This document shows positions 33,118-40,858 of a DNA stretch of 64,000 nucleotides, in pieces. The DNA lies in NCBI GenBank assembly GCA_034435455.1, contig DAOTXL010000131.1, positions 26,577 to 90,576 of the forward strand, read 5' to 3'. The DNA comes from DAOTXL01 sp034435455. Its GTDB lineage: Bacteria > Chloroflexota > Anaerolineae > JAAYZQ01. The translations under genes and the position numbers were made by a program. The notes below the pieces were generated by a model. That model searched no databases. It was not told where the DNA came from and saw nothing but the letters and a program-made list of their open reading frames with translations. How positions within the stretch are numbered: the stretch's first letter is position 1; each line of letters opens with the position of its first letter.

Positions 33118-34542
33118 CTACGGCTCCAGCCCGGCAAGGCGCAGCCCCTCTTCCAGAATCGGCCGCACCCGCGCCCTGTCGGTTGTCTCGCAATAGACGC
33201 GCAAGATCGGCTCGGTGCCGGAAAAGCGGATGAGCATCCAGCCACCGTCGGCCAGGCTGAACTTGAAGCCGTCAGTGGTGTCCAGGCCGGTTACCTCCAG
33301 CCCGCCGAGGGTGGCCGGCCGGGCCTCCAGGATGCGCCGGCGGGTGGCTTCCCGTAGCGATTCGTCGAAGCGTTTGTCCACCCGGTCGTAATAGTGCGGC
33401 CCCACCTGGGCGTACAGGTATTCGATGAGCTGCGACGGGGTTTTGCCCAGCCGTACCATCAGGTCCAGCAGGTACAGGCCGGCCAGGAGGCCATCCCGTT
33501 CCGGCACATGGCCCCGGAAGGCGTACCCGCCGCTCTCTTCGCCGCCGAGGAGGGCGTTGGTTTCCAGCATCTTGGGGGCCACATACTTGAACCCCACGCC
33601 GGTCTGATAGACCGGGACGTTGTACAGCCTGCCCAGCTTTTCCAGCATGGAGGTGGTGGACAGGGTTTTGACGATGGGCCCCCGTTCTCCCCGCACCTCC
33701 AGGAAGTAGAGGGCCAGCAGGGCATAGACCTGGAGCTGGTTGATAAAGTTTCCATGCTCGTCGCCCAGGCCCACCCGGTCGGCATCGCCATCGTTGATGA
33801 TGCACACGTCGGCCCCCAGTTCGACCGTCTTGCGCAGCCCGACATCCACGTTGGGCGGGATCGGCTCGGGGCGGCTCATTTCGGGGAAGATCGGGTTGCG
33901 CTCGGCATGGATTTCGAGGATGCGCGTCCGGCCACCGCCCAACAGGCGAGGAAACCAGCCGGCGCCGTTGCCCCACATGGCATCTACCAGCACCGTCAGG
34001 CCGGCCTCCCGGATCGGTTGCACATCAATCAGCCGGGCCAGTTGTTCCAGGTAGGCCGGTGCCGGGTCGAAATAGGCCACGCTTCCCCGGCCCAAGGCTG
34101 TCTCCAGGGGCAGGCGTTTGACCCCGGCGATGTCGGGGATGCGGGCCTCGATCTCCAGCAGGCCGTCGGGGGCGATAGCCCCGCCATGCTCGTCGCGCAC
34201 CTTGAAGCCGTTGTCGGTGGGGGGGTTATGGCTGGCGGTGATGTTGACCGCTCCGGCTGCCCCTTGGGCTACCACCGCATACGAGATGACCGGGGTGGGG
34301 GTTGCTCCCTGGGTGATGAGCACCCGGAAGCCGTTGCCGGCCAGTACCTCGGCTGCGGCGAGGGCAAAGTGCTCCGAGGCAAAGCGCCGGTCGTGGCCGA
34401 CCACGATCGTCTGGCCCCCTTTGCCCCGGTCCAGCAGGTAGGAAGCAAAGCCCTGGGTGCAACGGCGTACATTGTCGAAGGTATACTCTTCGGCGATGCG
34501 CCCTCGCCAGCCGTCGGTGCCAAAATGGATTCTAGTTTCCAC
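33118..34542 (-). CDS. Phosphoglucomutase/phosphomannomutase
   Basis: 474 residues of the alpha-D-phosphohexomutase family. Phosphoserine loop TASHNPPTDNG, Mg site DGDADRVG, sugar loop GGEESGG and phosphate loop RFSGTEP are all present. It interconverts hexose 1- and 6-phosphates. In this operon it could supply mannose-1-phosphate for GDP-mannose, feeding Gmd and Rmd, although the GDP-mannose pyrophosphorylase is not in the window. GTG start overlapping the MNT-HEPN gene end by 11 bases. Confidence 0.92.
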   Translation of the reverse strand: METRIHFGTDGWRGRIAEEYTFDNVRRCTQGFASYLLDRGKGGQTIVVGHDRRFASEHFALAAAEVLAGNGFRVLITQGATPTPVISYAVVAQGAAGAVNITASHNPPTDNGFKVRDEHGGAIAPDGLLEIEARIPDIAGVKRLPLETALGRGSVAYFDPAPAYLEQLARLIDVQPIREAGLTVLVDAMWGNGAGWFPRLLGGGRTRILEIHAERNPIFPEMSRPEPIPPNVDVGLRKTVELGADVCIINDGDADRVGLGDEHGNFINQLQVYALLALYFLEVRGERGPIVKTLSTTSMLEKLGRLYNVPVYQTGVGFKYVAPKMLETNALLGGEESGGYAFRGHVPERDGLLAGLYLLDLMVRLGKTPSQLIEYLYAQVGPHYYDRVDKRFDESLREATRRRILEARPATLGGLEVTGLDTTDGFKFSLADGGWMLIRFSGTEPILRVYCETTDRARVRPILEEGLRLAGLEP

Positions 34543-35320
34543 TATTCATCTCCACCTTTTTCAGTTGTTCGGATAGAAAATGCATCAGTTCCTGGGCCAG
34601 GCTCGTCACATAGTCCGCGTGCTCTCTGGTGATATCGGCCGCTCTGGCATACCGGGCTTTGTTGCGGAGTTCGAGAGCACGCCCCAATCGCGTCGCATAT
34701 TCCCGCGTGGCCAGGCCGGGGACAATATATTCCCGCGAAAAGATCTGAATCAACCCGCCGTGAGAGGTGGGCAGGTCTTTGATCCTGAGCATCAGGGCAC
34801 CCTTCACGGCCAGCTCGGCTGCATTATAGGCTCCATCTACGGCCAGCCGGTAATAGTTCATCTGTCCGGCCCCCTCGGCTTGCGCCAGATACTCGCGGGC
34901 CAGCTCCAGCCACCCCAAGGCTTCTTGATAACGGAGCATCTTCTCATCCATACGATAGATCTCCCTGCCGGTTTGCAGAGTGCGATACAAAAACCAATCG
35001 GTGGGCACCCGCAGATCGGATAAGCTAAAGATCAGCGGTTCGACATGTTCGCCGCAGGCCAGCGCCGTCTCCAGGCTGGCCTCTGCCGCCGCCTGGGCCA
35101 GGTTGTCGAGCGACCCTGTGCCAAAGACGAGGAGATCCACATCGCTCTCCGGCTGTGCCTCGTCACGGGCCACGCTGCCAAACAGCACAATGCGGGCCAC
35201 CCTGTCTCCAATCGGGCTGGCCAGCAAACGGGCCGCAAAGTCAGCGGCCGCATTCAGCTTGGGGTTGTTGTGGGCCCCCAACCTGGTCGCAAGCTGTTCG
35301 CGGCTGTGCTCCTGGCCCAT
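34532..35320 (-). CDS. Fused MNT nucleotidyltransferase-HEPN protein
   Basis: 262 residues. The N-terminal half is a minimal nucleotidyltransferase domain with VLFGSVARDEAQPESDVDLLV (GSx10DxD, about residues 46-66). The C-terminal half (about 128-250) is a HEPN four-helix domain (YQEALGWLELAREYLAQAEG, AYNAAELAVKGALML, ALELRNKARYARA). Separate MNT and HEPN proteins form an antitoxin-toxin pair in which MNT AMPylates the HEPN RNase. Here they are one chain, and the HEPN RX4-6H motif reads RNKARY, with Tyr where His is expected, so RNase activity is doubtful. Kanamycin-nucleotidyltransferase-like proteins are the alternative reading. Confidence 0.82.
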   Translation of the reverse strand: MGQEHSREQLATRLGAHNNPKLNAAADFAARLLASPIGDRVARIVLFGSVARDEAQPESDVDLLVFGTGSLDNLAQAAAEASLETALACGEHVEPLIFSLSDLRVPTDWFLYRTLQTGREIYRMDEKMLRYQEALGWLELAREYLAQAEGAGQMNYYRLAVDGAYNAAELAVKGALMLRIKDLPTSHGGLIQIFSREYIVPGLATREYATRLGRALELRNKARYARAADITREHADYVTSLAQELMHFLSEQLKKVEMNSGN

Positions 35321-35335
35321 GCCTCACCCCTTCTA

Positions 35336-36343
35336 TCATCGTCGCAGGGTGGTCATCTCGGTCACGTCCGGGAAGCGTTCGCCCTGTTCCAGCATCTGGA
35401 TGTCTGCCTCGACCATCATGCGGATCAGGTCGGCAAAGCCCACCTGGGGTTCCCAGCCCAGCTCCCGCCGGGCTTTGCCGGCATCGCCGACCAGCAGGTC
35501 CACCTCCGCCGGACGGAAGAAGCGGGGATCGCTCACCACATACTCCTGATAGTCCAGCCCTGCATGGCTGAAGGCCACCTCACACATCTCGCGGATCGAA
35601 TGGGTCTCGCCGCTGGCAATGACATAATTGTCTGGCTTGTCCTGCTGGAGCATCATCCACATGGCCCGCACATAGTCGCCGGCGAACCCCAGGTCGCGCT
35701 TGGCCTCCAGGTTGCCCAGGCGGAGCTCTTTAGCCAGGCCGGTTTTGATCGCCGCCACGCCCAGCGAGATCTTGCGTTCGACGAACTCGATGCCCCGCCG
35801 GGGAGAGCCGTGGTTGAACAGAATGCCCGAGCTGGCATGCAGGCCGTAGCTTTCCCGATAGTTCACCGTGATCCAGTGGGCATAGACCTTGGCCACCCCG
35901 TAGGGGCTGCGCGGATAGAACGGCGTCTTTTCATTCTGCGGCACCTCCTGGACCTTGCCGAACATCTCGCTGCTGCTGGCCTGGTAGAAGCGGATGCCCC
36001 TGTCCACCATCATGATCGCGTCCAGCAGGCGGGTCACGCCCAGGGCCGTCACCTCGCCGGTCAGCACCGGTTGCTGCCAGGAGGTGGGCACGAACGATTG
36101 GGCGGCCAGGTTGTACACTTCGGTCGGTCGAAATTCGCGCAGGATGCCGATGAGGGAGGCTTCGTCCAACAGGTCGCCCTGGACCAGGGTGATCTGATCC
36201 TGAATGTGGCGCAGGCGGTTCAGATTCACCATGGAGCTGCGCCGCACCATGCCGATCACTTCGTACCCTTTTTCCAGCAGGAATTCGGCCAGGTAAGAGC
36301 CGTCCTGGCCGGTGATGCCGGTGATGAGTGCTCTTTTTGTCAT
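35336..36343 (-). CDS. gmd: GDP-mannose 4,6-dehydratase
   Basis: 335 residues. The NAD(P) loop TGITGQDGSYLAEFLLEKGY is diagnostic for Gmd. The catalytic triad is in SSSEMFG and SPYGVAKVYAHW (YxxxK). NHGSPRRGIEFVERKI and DYVRAMWMMLQQ complete the family pattern. It converts GDP-D-mannose to GDP-4-keto-6-deoxy-D-mannose. The ATG at 36343 is used because the Rossmann fold starts there. It follows rmd by 13 bases, and the two enzymes form one pathway. Confidence 0.95.
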   Translation of the reverse strand: MTKRALITGITGQDGSYLAEFLLEKGYEVIGMVRRSSMVNLNRLRHIQDQITLVQGDLLDEASLIGILREFRPTEVYNLAAQSFVPTSWQQPVLTGEVTALGVTRLLDAIMMVDRGIRFYQASSSEMFGKVQEVPQNEKTPFYPRSPYGVAKVYAHWITVNYRESYGLHASSGILFNHGSPRRGIEFVERKISLGVAAIKTGLAKELRLGNLEAKRDLGFAGDYVRAMWMMLQQDKPDNYVIASGETHSIREMCEVAFSHAGLDYQEYVVSDPRFFRPAEVDLLVGDAGKARRELGWEPQVGFADLIRMMVEADIQMLEQGERFPDVTEMTTLRR

Positions 36344-36356
36344 CCGTCCACCTTGG

Positions 36357-37331
36357 TTAAGAGATTGTTGCCCTTTGCTTCTGGTCGGCTTGGGCGCGCC
36401 AGTAATCGAGAATGTCGCGCAAGCTCTGCTCAAACGGGATTGTCGGCTGCCAGCCGATCTGCTCTCGGATGCGGCGGTTGTCGCATACCAGGTCCGGCAC
36501 GTCCGAGGGCCGCATCCGCGCCGGGTCCTGCTGTACCTGGATGGGTACCCGGCTCATCGCCAGCAGGGTATCCAGCAGCTCCTGAATGGAGTGAGAGCGG
36601 CCTGAGCCTACATTATACACCTGGCCTGGCTCGCCGTGGGTGATCAGCATCACATAGGCCCGCACTACGTCCCGCACGTCGCTGAAATCGCGGCGGACGG
36701 CCAGGTTGCCGACCTCGATGACAGGTGGCTGGAGGCCCGCTTCGGCAGCGGCGATCTGGCTGGCCAGGTCAGGGGCGACAAATCCGGTGCGTTGGCGGGG
36801 GCCGATGTGGTTGAAGGGCCGCACCCGGACCACGTGCAGGCGGTGGGTCAGGTAGTATTGCAGGCCCATCAGGTCCTGGGCCACCTTGCTCAGGGCATAG
36901 GCGCTGGCGGGCCGCAAGGGGGTATCCTCGTCCACCGGCAGGTCGGAGGGCGAGATCGGGCCATATTCCTCGCTGGAGCCGACCACCAGCACCCGGCAAT
37001 CGGGCCTGACCCGGGCCACCCCTTCCAGGACATTGAGCTGGACGCGGATGTTGGTTTCCAGCGTGCCCCACGGATCGTGCCGGGAAGCCGAGACGAGAGG
37101 TTGGGCAGCCAGGTGAAAGATAGCATCCGGCTGGGCCTGCTCCAGGATAAAGGTCATCACCTCCAGGTGCGACAGTTCCGCCGGATAAAGCTCCAGCCGG
37201 CTGTACAGGCCGGCAATATTGTCATAAGGCCCGAACAGGGTACCCGCCACCTGCCAGTCGGTCGTTTCGAGCAGGTATTCGGCCAGATGGCTGCCGACAA
37301 ACCCCGAAATGCCGGTGATGAGTGCTTTCAA
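36357..37331 (-). CDS. rmd: GDP-4-keto-6-deoxymannose reductase (Rmd-like)
   Basis: About 324 residues of the extended SDR family. Features are TGISGFVGSHLAEYLL, VVGSSEEYGP, the YxxxK in AYALSKVAQD, and RPFNHIGPRQRTGFVAPD, as in Rmd enzymes that give GDP-D-rhamnose. A 4-epimerase or GDP-fucose branch is less likely because of the NHIGPRQ pattern. A TTG at 37331 with GGGGAGGA directly before it is the preferred start; an ATG five codons upstream would place the ribosome site inside the gene. It heads the polysaccharide operon. Confidence 0.87.
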   Translation of the reverse strand: MKALITGISGFVGSHLAEYLLETTDWQVAGTLFGPYDNIAGLYSRLELYPAELSHLEVMTFILEQAQPDAIFHLAAQPLVSASRHDPWGTLETNIRVQLNVLEGVARVRPDCRVLVVGSSEEYGPISPSDLPVDEDTPLRPASAYALSKVAQDLMGLQYYLTHRLHVVRVRPFNHIGPRQRTGFVAPDLASQIAAAEAGLQPPVIEVGNLAVRRDFSDVRDVVRAYVMLITHGEPGQVYNVGSGRSHSIQELLDTLLAMSRVPIQVQQDPARMRPSDVPDLVCDNRRIREQIGWQPTIPFEQSLRDILDYWRAQADQKQRATIS

Positions 37332-37381
37332 AATCTCCTCCCCCATGCCGGAGGCCAGCCGGCCCCCATAGCTTACGGGAT

Positions 37382-37410
37382 ATTATACCCTACTTTGGAC
37401 CTCACCGCAA
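37382..37410 (-). promoter_or_regulatory. Promoter of the polysaccharide operon
   Basis: TTGCGG (37405-37410), a 17-base spacer and TATAAT (37382-37387). It is divergent from the promoter at 37440. Confidence 0.7.
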
Positions 37411-37439
37411 AGGATAAACGGCCAGGCGACCAAACGCCA

Positions 37440-37468
37440 TTGCAGAGCTGTGAAATTGATGCTATAAT
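37440..37468 (+). promoter_or_regulatory. Promoter of the L,D-transpeptidase gene
   Basis: TTGCAG (37440-37445), a 17-base spacer and TATAAT (37463-37468) with extended TGC. Confidence 0.75.
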
Positions 37469-37499
37469 AGAACGGCAGACAGGAGGGGTCTGTTCGACG

Positions 37500-38921
37500 A
37501 TGGCCGGCCACAGGCCTACGGTGCAACGGTTCCGCGACGGGGTCGATCCTGTCCAGGAGGCGGAGATCTGGCTGGAGGCGAGCCGGATTGCGGCCCAAAG
37601 GGGCCACCCGGCGGCAGCCCGCTGCCTGCTGCAGGCGGCCATCCAGGCCCGGCCCGACTGGGCTGAAGCCCGGATGTTTCTGGCCCAACTGAGCAAGAGG
37701 CAGGAGGCAGGAGGCAAGAGGCAGGAAGCAGGGGGCAGGAAAATCGTCTCCCTTCTCCCTTATCCCCTTCTCCTGATCTCTGTCGTACTCGTGCTGGCGG
37801 TGGTGGTGGGGGGGCCGGTGAACCGCAGCCTGGCCTGGCCGATCCCCACGCCGACGCCGGTCGCCACGCCGACGCCGACGCCGAACCCGGCCCAGATCGT
37901 GGACCAGTTTGTGCCCCGCCTGCAGGCCGCCCTGGCCGGCCAGAACTGGGAGCGTGCGGAAGAGATCGTCGCCCTGATGAAGGCCGTGGATCCCTCTGGA
38001 GATGAGGTGCAGGCCTGGGCCCGGATCACCTTTCTCCGGCATGGGCAGGCCCTGGTGGAAACCGGTCAGGTCCAGGCGGCGCAGGAGCAGTTTGATCGGG
38101 CGGTGGTCGTGGCGCCCGACAACGAGGAGGCGCGGCGGTGGCAGCAGGCCACGCGGGCCTATCTCGCCGGGCAGGCAGCTCTGGAAGCCGGCGACTGGGC
38201 AACGGCCATCCGGTCTTTTGGCGATGTCTGCGCCCAGGTTCCCGATTACGGCGACGCACTGGCCCAACTGGTCGAGGCCTATTGCCGCCAGGCGCAGGCG
38301 GCGGTGGATCAGGGGGACCTGAGCGGGGCCATCGAAACGCTGAGCCAGGCCCACGAGCGGTTGCCCGACGAGCCCAGGGTGACCGACCTGCTGGCCTCGG
38401 CCTATCGCCAGCGGGGCATCTTCCGCGAGGAACGGGGCATGTTGGAGCAGGCCAGGGCCGATCTGGAAGCAGCGTTGGCCTTGCGGCCCGGCGATGCCGA
38501 AGCCCAGGCGCACCTCGACCGGGTGATGTACCGCCTCTTTCCGCCCAAGCGGATCGAGATTGATATTTCACAACAGCGTTTCTACGCCTGGGAGGGGGAT
38601 ACGCTGGTCTATAGCTTCCCCACCTCCACCGGTTTGCCGGGGCAGGATACGGCTATCGGCCACTTTCAGGTCCTGGACAAGATGCCGATGGCCTACTCCA
38701 GTGTCTGGCGCTTAAAGATGCCCTACTGGCTGGGGATCTATTACGTAGGCAACATCGAAAACGGCATCCACGGCCTGCCCATCCGTCCTGACGGGAGCGT
38801 GATGTGGGGGGGATTGCTGGGCCAACGGGCTTCCTATGGCTGCGTGATCCTGAGCACCGAGGCGGCGCGCCTTATCTACGACTGGGCCGAGATCGGCACC
38901 GTGGTGGACATCCACTACTGA
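37500..38921 (+). CDS. Membrane-anchored TPR protein with L,D-transpeptidase (YkuD) domain
   Basis: 473 residues. A cytoplasmic TPR-like head (1-65) leads to one membrane segment (about 81-102) and a Pro-Thr linker (PTPTPVATPTPTP). TPR-like repeats outside the membrane (about 130-345) precede the C-terminal YkuD domain (about 350-473) with IHGLP and SYGCVILS, where Cys is the nucleophile. It should form 3-3 peptidoglycan cross-links or anchor proteins to the wall. A G/A-rich in-frame repeat (37694-37740) encodes KRQEAGGKRQEAGG just before the membrane segment. AGGAGGGG precedes the ATG by 11 bases. Confidence 0.88.
   Translation: MAGHRPTVQRFRDGVDPVQEAEIWLEASRIAAQRGHPAAARCLLQAAIQARPDWAEARMFLAQLSKRQEAGGKRQEAGGRKIVSLLPYPLLLISVVLVLAVVVGGPVNRSLAWPIPTPTPVATPTPTPNPAQIVDQFVPRLQAALAGQNWERAEEIVALMKAVDPSGDEVQAWARITFLRHGQALVETGQVQAAQEQFDRAVVVAPDNEEARRWQQATRAYLAGQAALEAGDWATAIRSFGDVCAQVPDYGDALAQLVEAYCRQAQAAVDQGDLSGAIETLSQAHERLPDEPRVTDLLASAYRQRGIFREERGMLEQARADLEAALALRPGDAEAQAHLDRVMYRLFPPKRIEIDISQQRFYAWEGDTLVYSFPTSTGLPGQDTAIGHFQVLDKMPMAYSSVWRLKMPYWLGIYYVGNIENGIHGLPIRPDGSVMWGGLLGQRASYGCVILSTEAARLIYDWAEIGTVVDIHY
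37694..37740 (+). repeat. G/A-rich tandem insertion inside the transpeptidase gene
   Basis: Repeats of GGCAGGAG/GGCAAGAG-type 7-8-mers, in frame and encoding KRQEAGG twice. The same kind of sequence lies in uvrD at 61941-61986. Confidence 0.75.
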
Positions 38922-38965
38922 CCGGTCGAAAGCCGGCAGACATTCTTGACTGACAAGGGGCGGGT

Positions 38966-39622
38966 ATGGTACGACAGGCGTTTGAAGAACAGATCCGAGA
39001 ATTGTTGGAAGACCTGTTGGCCATGGGCCAGATGGTGGCCGACTCGATTGACCGCTCCATCCAGGCCCTGGCTCAGCAGGACGTGGAACTGGCCCGGCAG
39101 GTTATAGACTTTGACGACGAGATCAACGCCGCTCAGCACGACATTGAGGAAAAATGTCTGGTGTTGATCGCCACCCAGCAGCCGATGGCCGGCGACCTGC
39201 GCACCATCCTGGCGGTGTCCAACATCGCCCTGGAACTGGAGCGGATGGGGGATTATACCGAAGGGATCGCCAAGCTGGCTATCAAGCTGTCCGGCGAGCC
39301 TTTTATCAAACCGCTGATCGATATCCCGCGCATGGCCCAGGAGGGCCGCCGCATGTTGCTGGCCGCCCTGGAGGCTTTTGCCCACGAGGACGTGCAGGCC
39401 GCCCGACAGGTGGGGCAGGCCGACGATCTGGTGGATGCCCTGTACGATCAGGTCTACCGCGAACTGCTGGTGTATATGATGCAGGACCCCCGGACCATCA
39501 CCCAGGCCACCTACCTGCTGTGGGTGGCCCATAACCTGGAGCGGATCGCCGACCGCACGACCAACATCGCCGAGCGGGTCATCTTTGTGGCCAGCGGCCA
39601 GATCGTCGAGCTGAACCGCTAA
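38966..39622 (+). CDS. phoU: Phosphate signalling protein PhoU
   Basis: 218 residues, two PhoU three-helix repeats. Each carries the metal-binding E/D-rich signature (DFDDEINAAQHDIEEKCL, ALELERMGDYTEGIAKL; then QADDLVDALYDQVYREL, NLERIADRTTNIAERVIF). PhoU restrains the PhoR kinase and the Pst transporter when phosphate is ample. No pst or phoBR gene is adjacent, which is unusual, so it may serve a different PhoU-type role. Ribosome site AAGGGGCGGG. Confidence 0.92.
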   Translation: MVRQAFEEQIRELLEDLLAMGQMVADSIDRSIQALAQQDVELARQVIDFDDEINAAQHDIEEKCLVLIATQQPMAGDLRTILAVSNIALELERMGDYTEGIAKLAIKLSGEPFIKPLIDIPRMAQEGRRMLLAALEAFAHEDVQAARQVGQADDLVDALYDQVYRELLVYMMQDPRTITQATYLLWVAHNLERIADRTTNIAERVIFVASGQIVELNR

Positions 39623-39657
39623 ATTTGAGCAACGGGAAGAACCTGGAGGCAAGGACC

Positions 39658-40851
39658 ATGAGCCTGGATACAAGCCAACTCACCCAATTGGTGACCTGGC
39701 TGGATGAAGAACATCGCCGCGACAAGGCCGAGTTGACCCGCCTGCAACAACAGATCCAAAATCAGGAAGCGGAGCTGCTGGACCAGGCCCGGGTCATCCA
39801 GGACCTGGAGGGGCGGATGGCGGGGTTGCAGGCGCAGCTCCTCAAGTTCGCCCAACTCGAGACCGCCCTCCAGCAGCTCAAGAGTGAAGTGGTGCAGATG
39901 CTGGCCCAGGCCGACGAGCGGCGCCAGCAAGAGGCCCGGGAACTGGAGCGGGTGCGGGCCATCGAGCGCGACAATCTGGGCCGGGCGCTGAACGAAATCC
40001 GCCGCGAACTGCAACGCCTGCCCCGCCTGGACGAAGAGATGGGCCTGCGCAAGGCAGAACAGGGACGGGTGAGCGAGTCGTTGCTGAACATGCAACAGGA
40101 GCTTGCCGCGCTGAGCAAGGAGATCGAGAACAAGCTGCGCACGGTTTCCTTCCTGGAAGATGGCCGTCAACAGGATGGCAAGCGGATCGCCCGGCTGCAA
40201 CAGGAATCGTTGGAGGCGATGAAACGCCTGGAGCAGCACGGCTCTCGCCTGCAGATGATCGAGGATGTGTTGCAACGCCAGGAGCGGGATACGGGCGAGC
40301 TGAAAGAACTGGTCGCGCAGCTCCGCACAGGCCAGCGGGAGTTTATCGAAAAGCAGCTCCTGGAGGCTGATCACCTGAGGCGGCAGATGGCCGAGTGGAC
40401 CGAGACGCTGGAGGCCCAGGTCAAAAAGATGGACCAGTTCTCGGTGCGGATGCAAGAGTTCGGCGAGGCGTTCCGGGAGGACCGGCAGGTGGTGAGCAAC
40501 ATCGAACGGTTCCAGGAACAGATGCGGCGGGATCAGGCCCAGGTTGCCGAACTGCAACGCCTGGCCGAGGAGCGCCAGAAACGCCAGTTGGAGCAGTGGC
40601 AGGAGGAGAATGAAAAGCGCTGGAGAAAGGAGCTCCTGCGCTGGGACCATCAGTGGAGCGAACAGGCCAAACGCAACCAGCAGATCGCCGACACCTTTGC
40701 CGGGGTAGAACGGCGGCTGACCCAGCATCAGGCCCACCTCGAAGCCCTGTGGAAATTTCTGGAATCGCAGATCACCTACCAAACCCAGGAGTCGCGCCGC
40801 TGGCTGGGGGAGATGACGCGGTTGCTGGAAGAACGGCCCAAGAAAGAGTAG
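39658..40851 (+). CDS. Long coiled-coil protein of unknown function
   Basis: 397 residues, almost wholly coiled coil with heptads rich in Leu, Gln, Glu and Arg from about residue 10 to 390. There is no signal peptide, membrane segment or enzymatic motif. It resembles SMC-arm-like cytoplasmic proteins but without ATPase heads. Start ATG 39658 has GGAGGCAAGG; a TTG 33 bases upstream overlaps the PhoU end and is less likely. It is directly before selB, and the genes run on with 7 bases between them. Confidence 0.75.
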   Translation: MSLDTSQLTQLVTWLDEEHRRDKAELTRLQQQIQNQEAELLDQARVIQDLEGRMAGLQAQLLKFAQLETALQQLKSEVVQMLAQADERRQQEARELERVRAIERDNLGRALNEIRRELQRLPRLDEEMGLRKAEQGRVSESLLNMQQELAALSKEIENKLRTVSFLEDGRQQDGKRIARLQQESLEAMKRLEQHGSRLQMIEDVLQRQERDTGELKELVAQLRTGQREFIEKQLLEADHLRRQMAEWTETLEAQVKKMDQFSVRMQEFGEAFREDRQVVSNIERFQEQMRRDQAQVAELQRLAEERQKRQLEQWQEENEKRWRKELLRWDHQWSEQAKRNQQIADTFAGVERRLTQHQAHLEALWKFLESQITYQTQESRRWLGEMTRLLEERPKKE

Positions 40852-40858
40852 GAAAACG

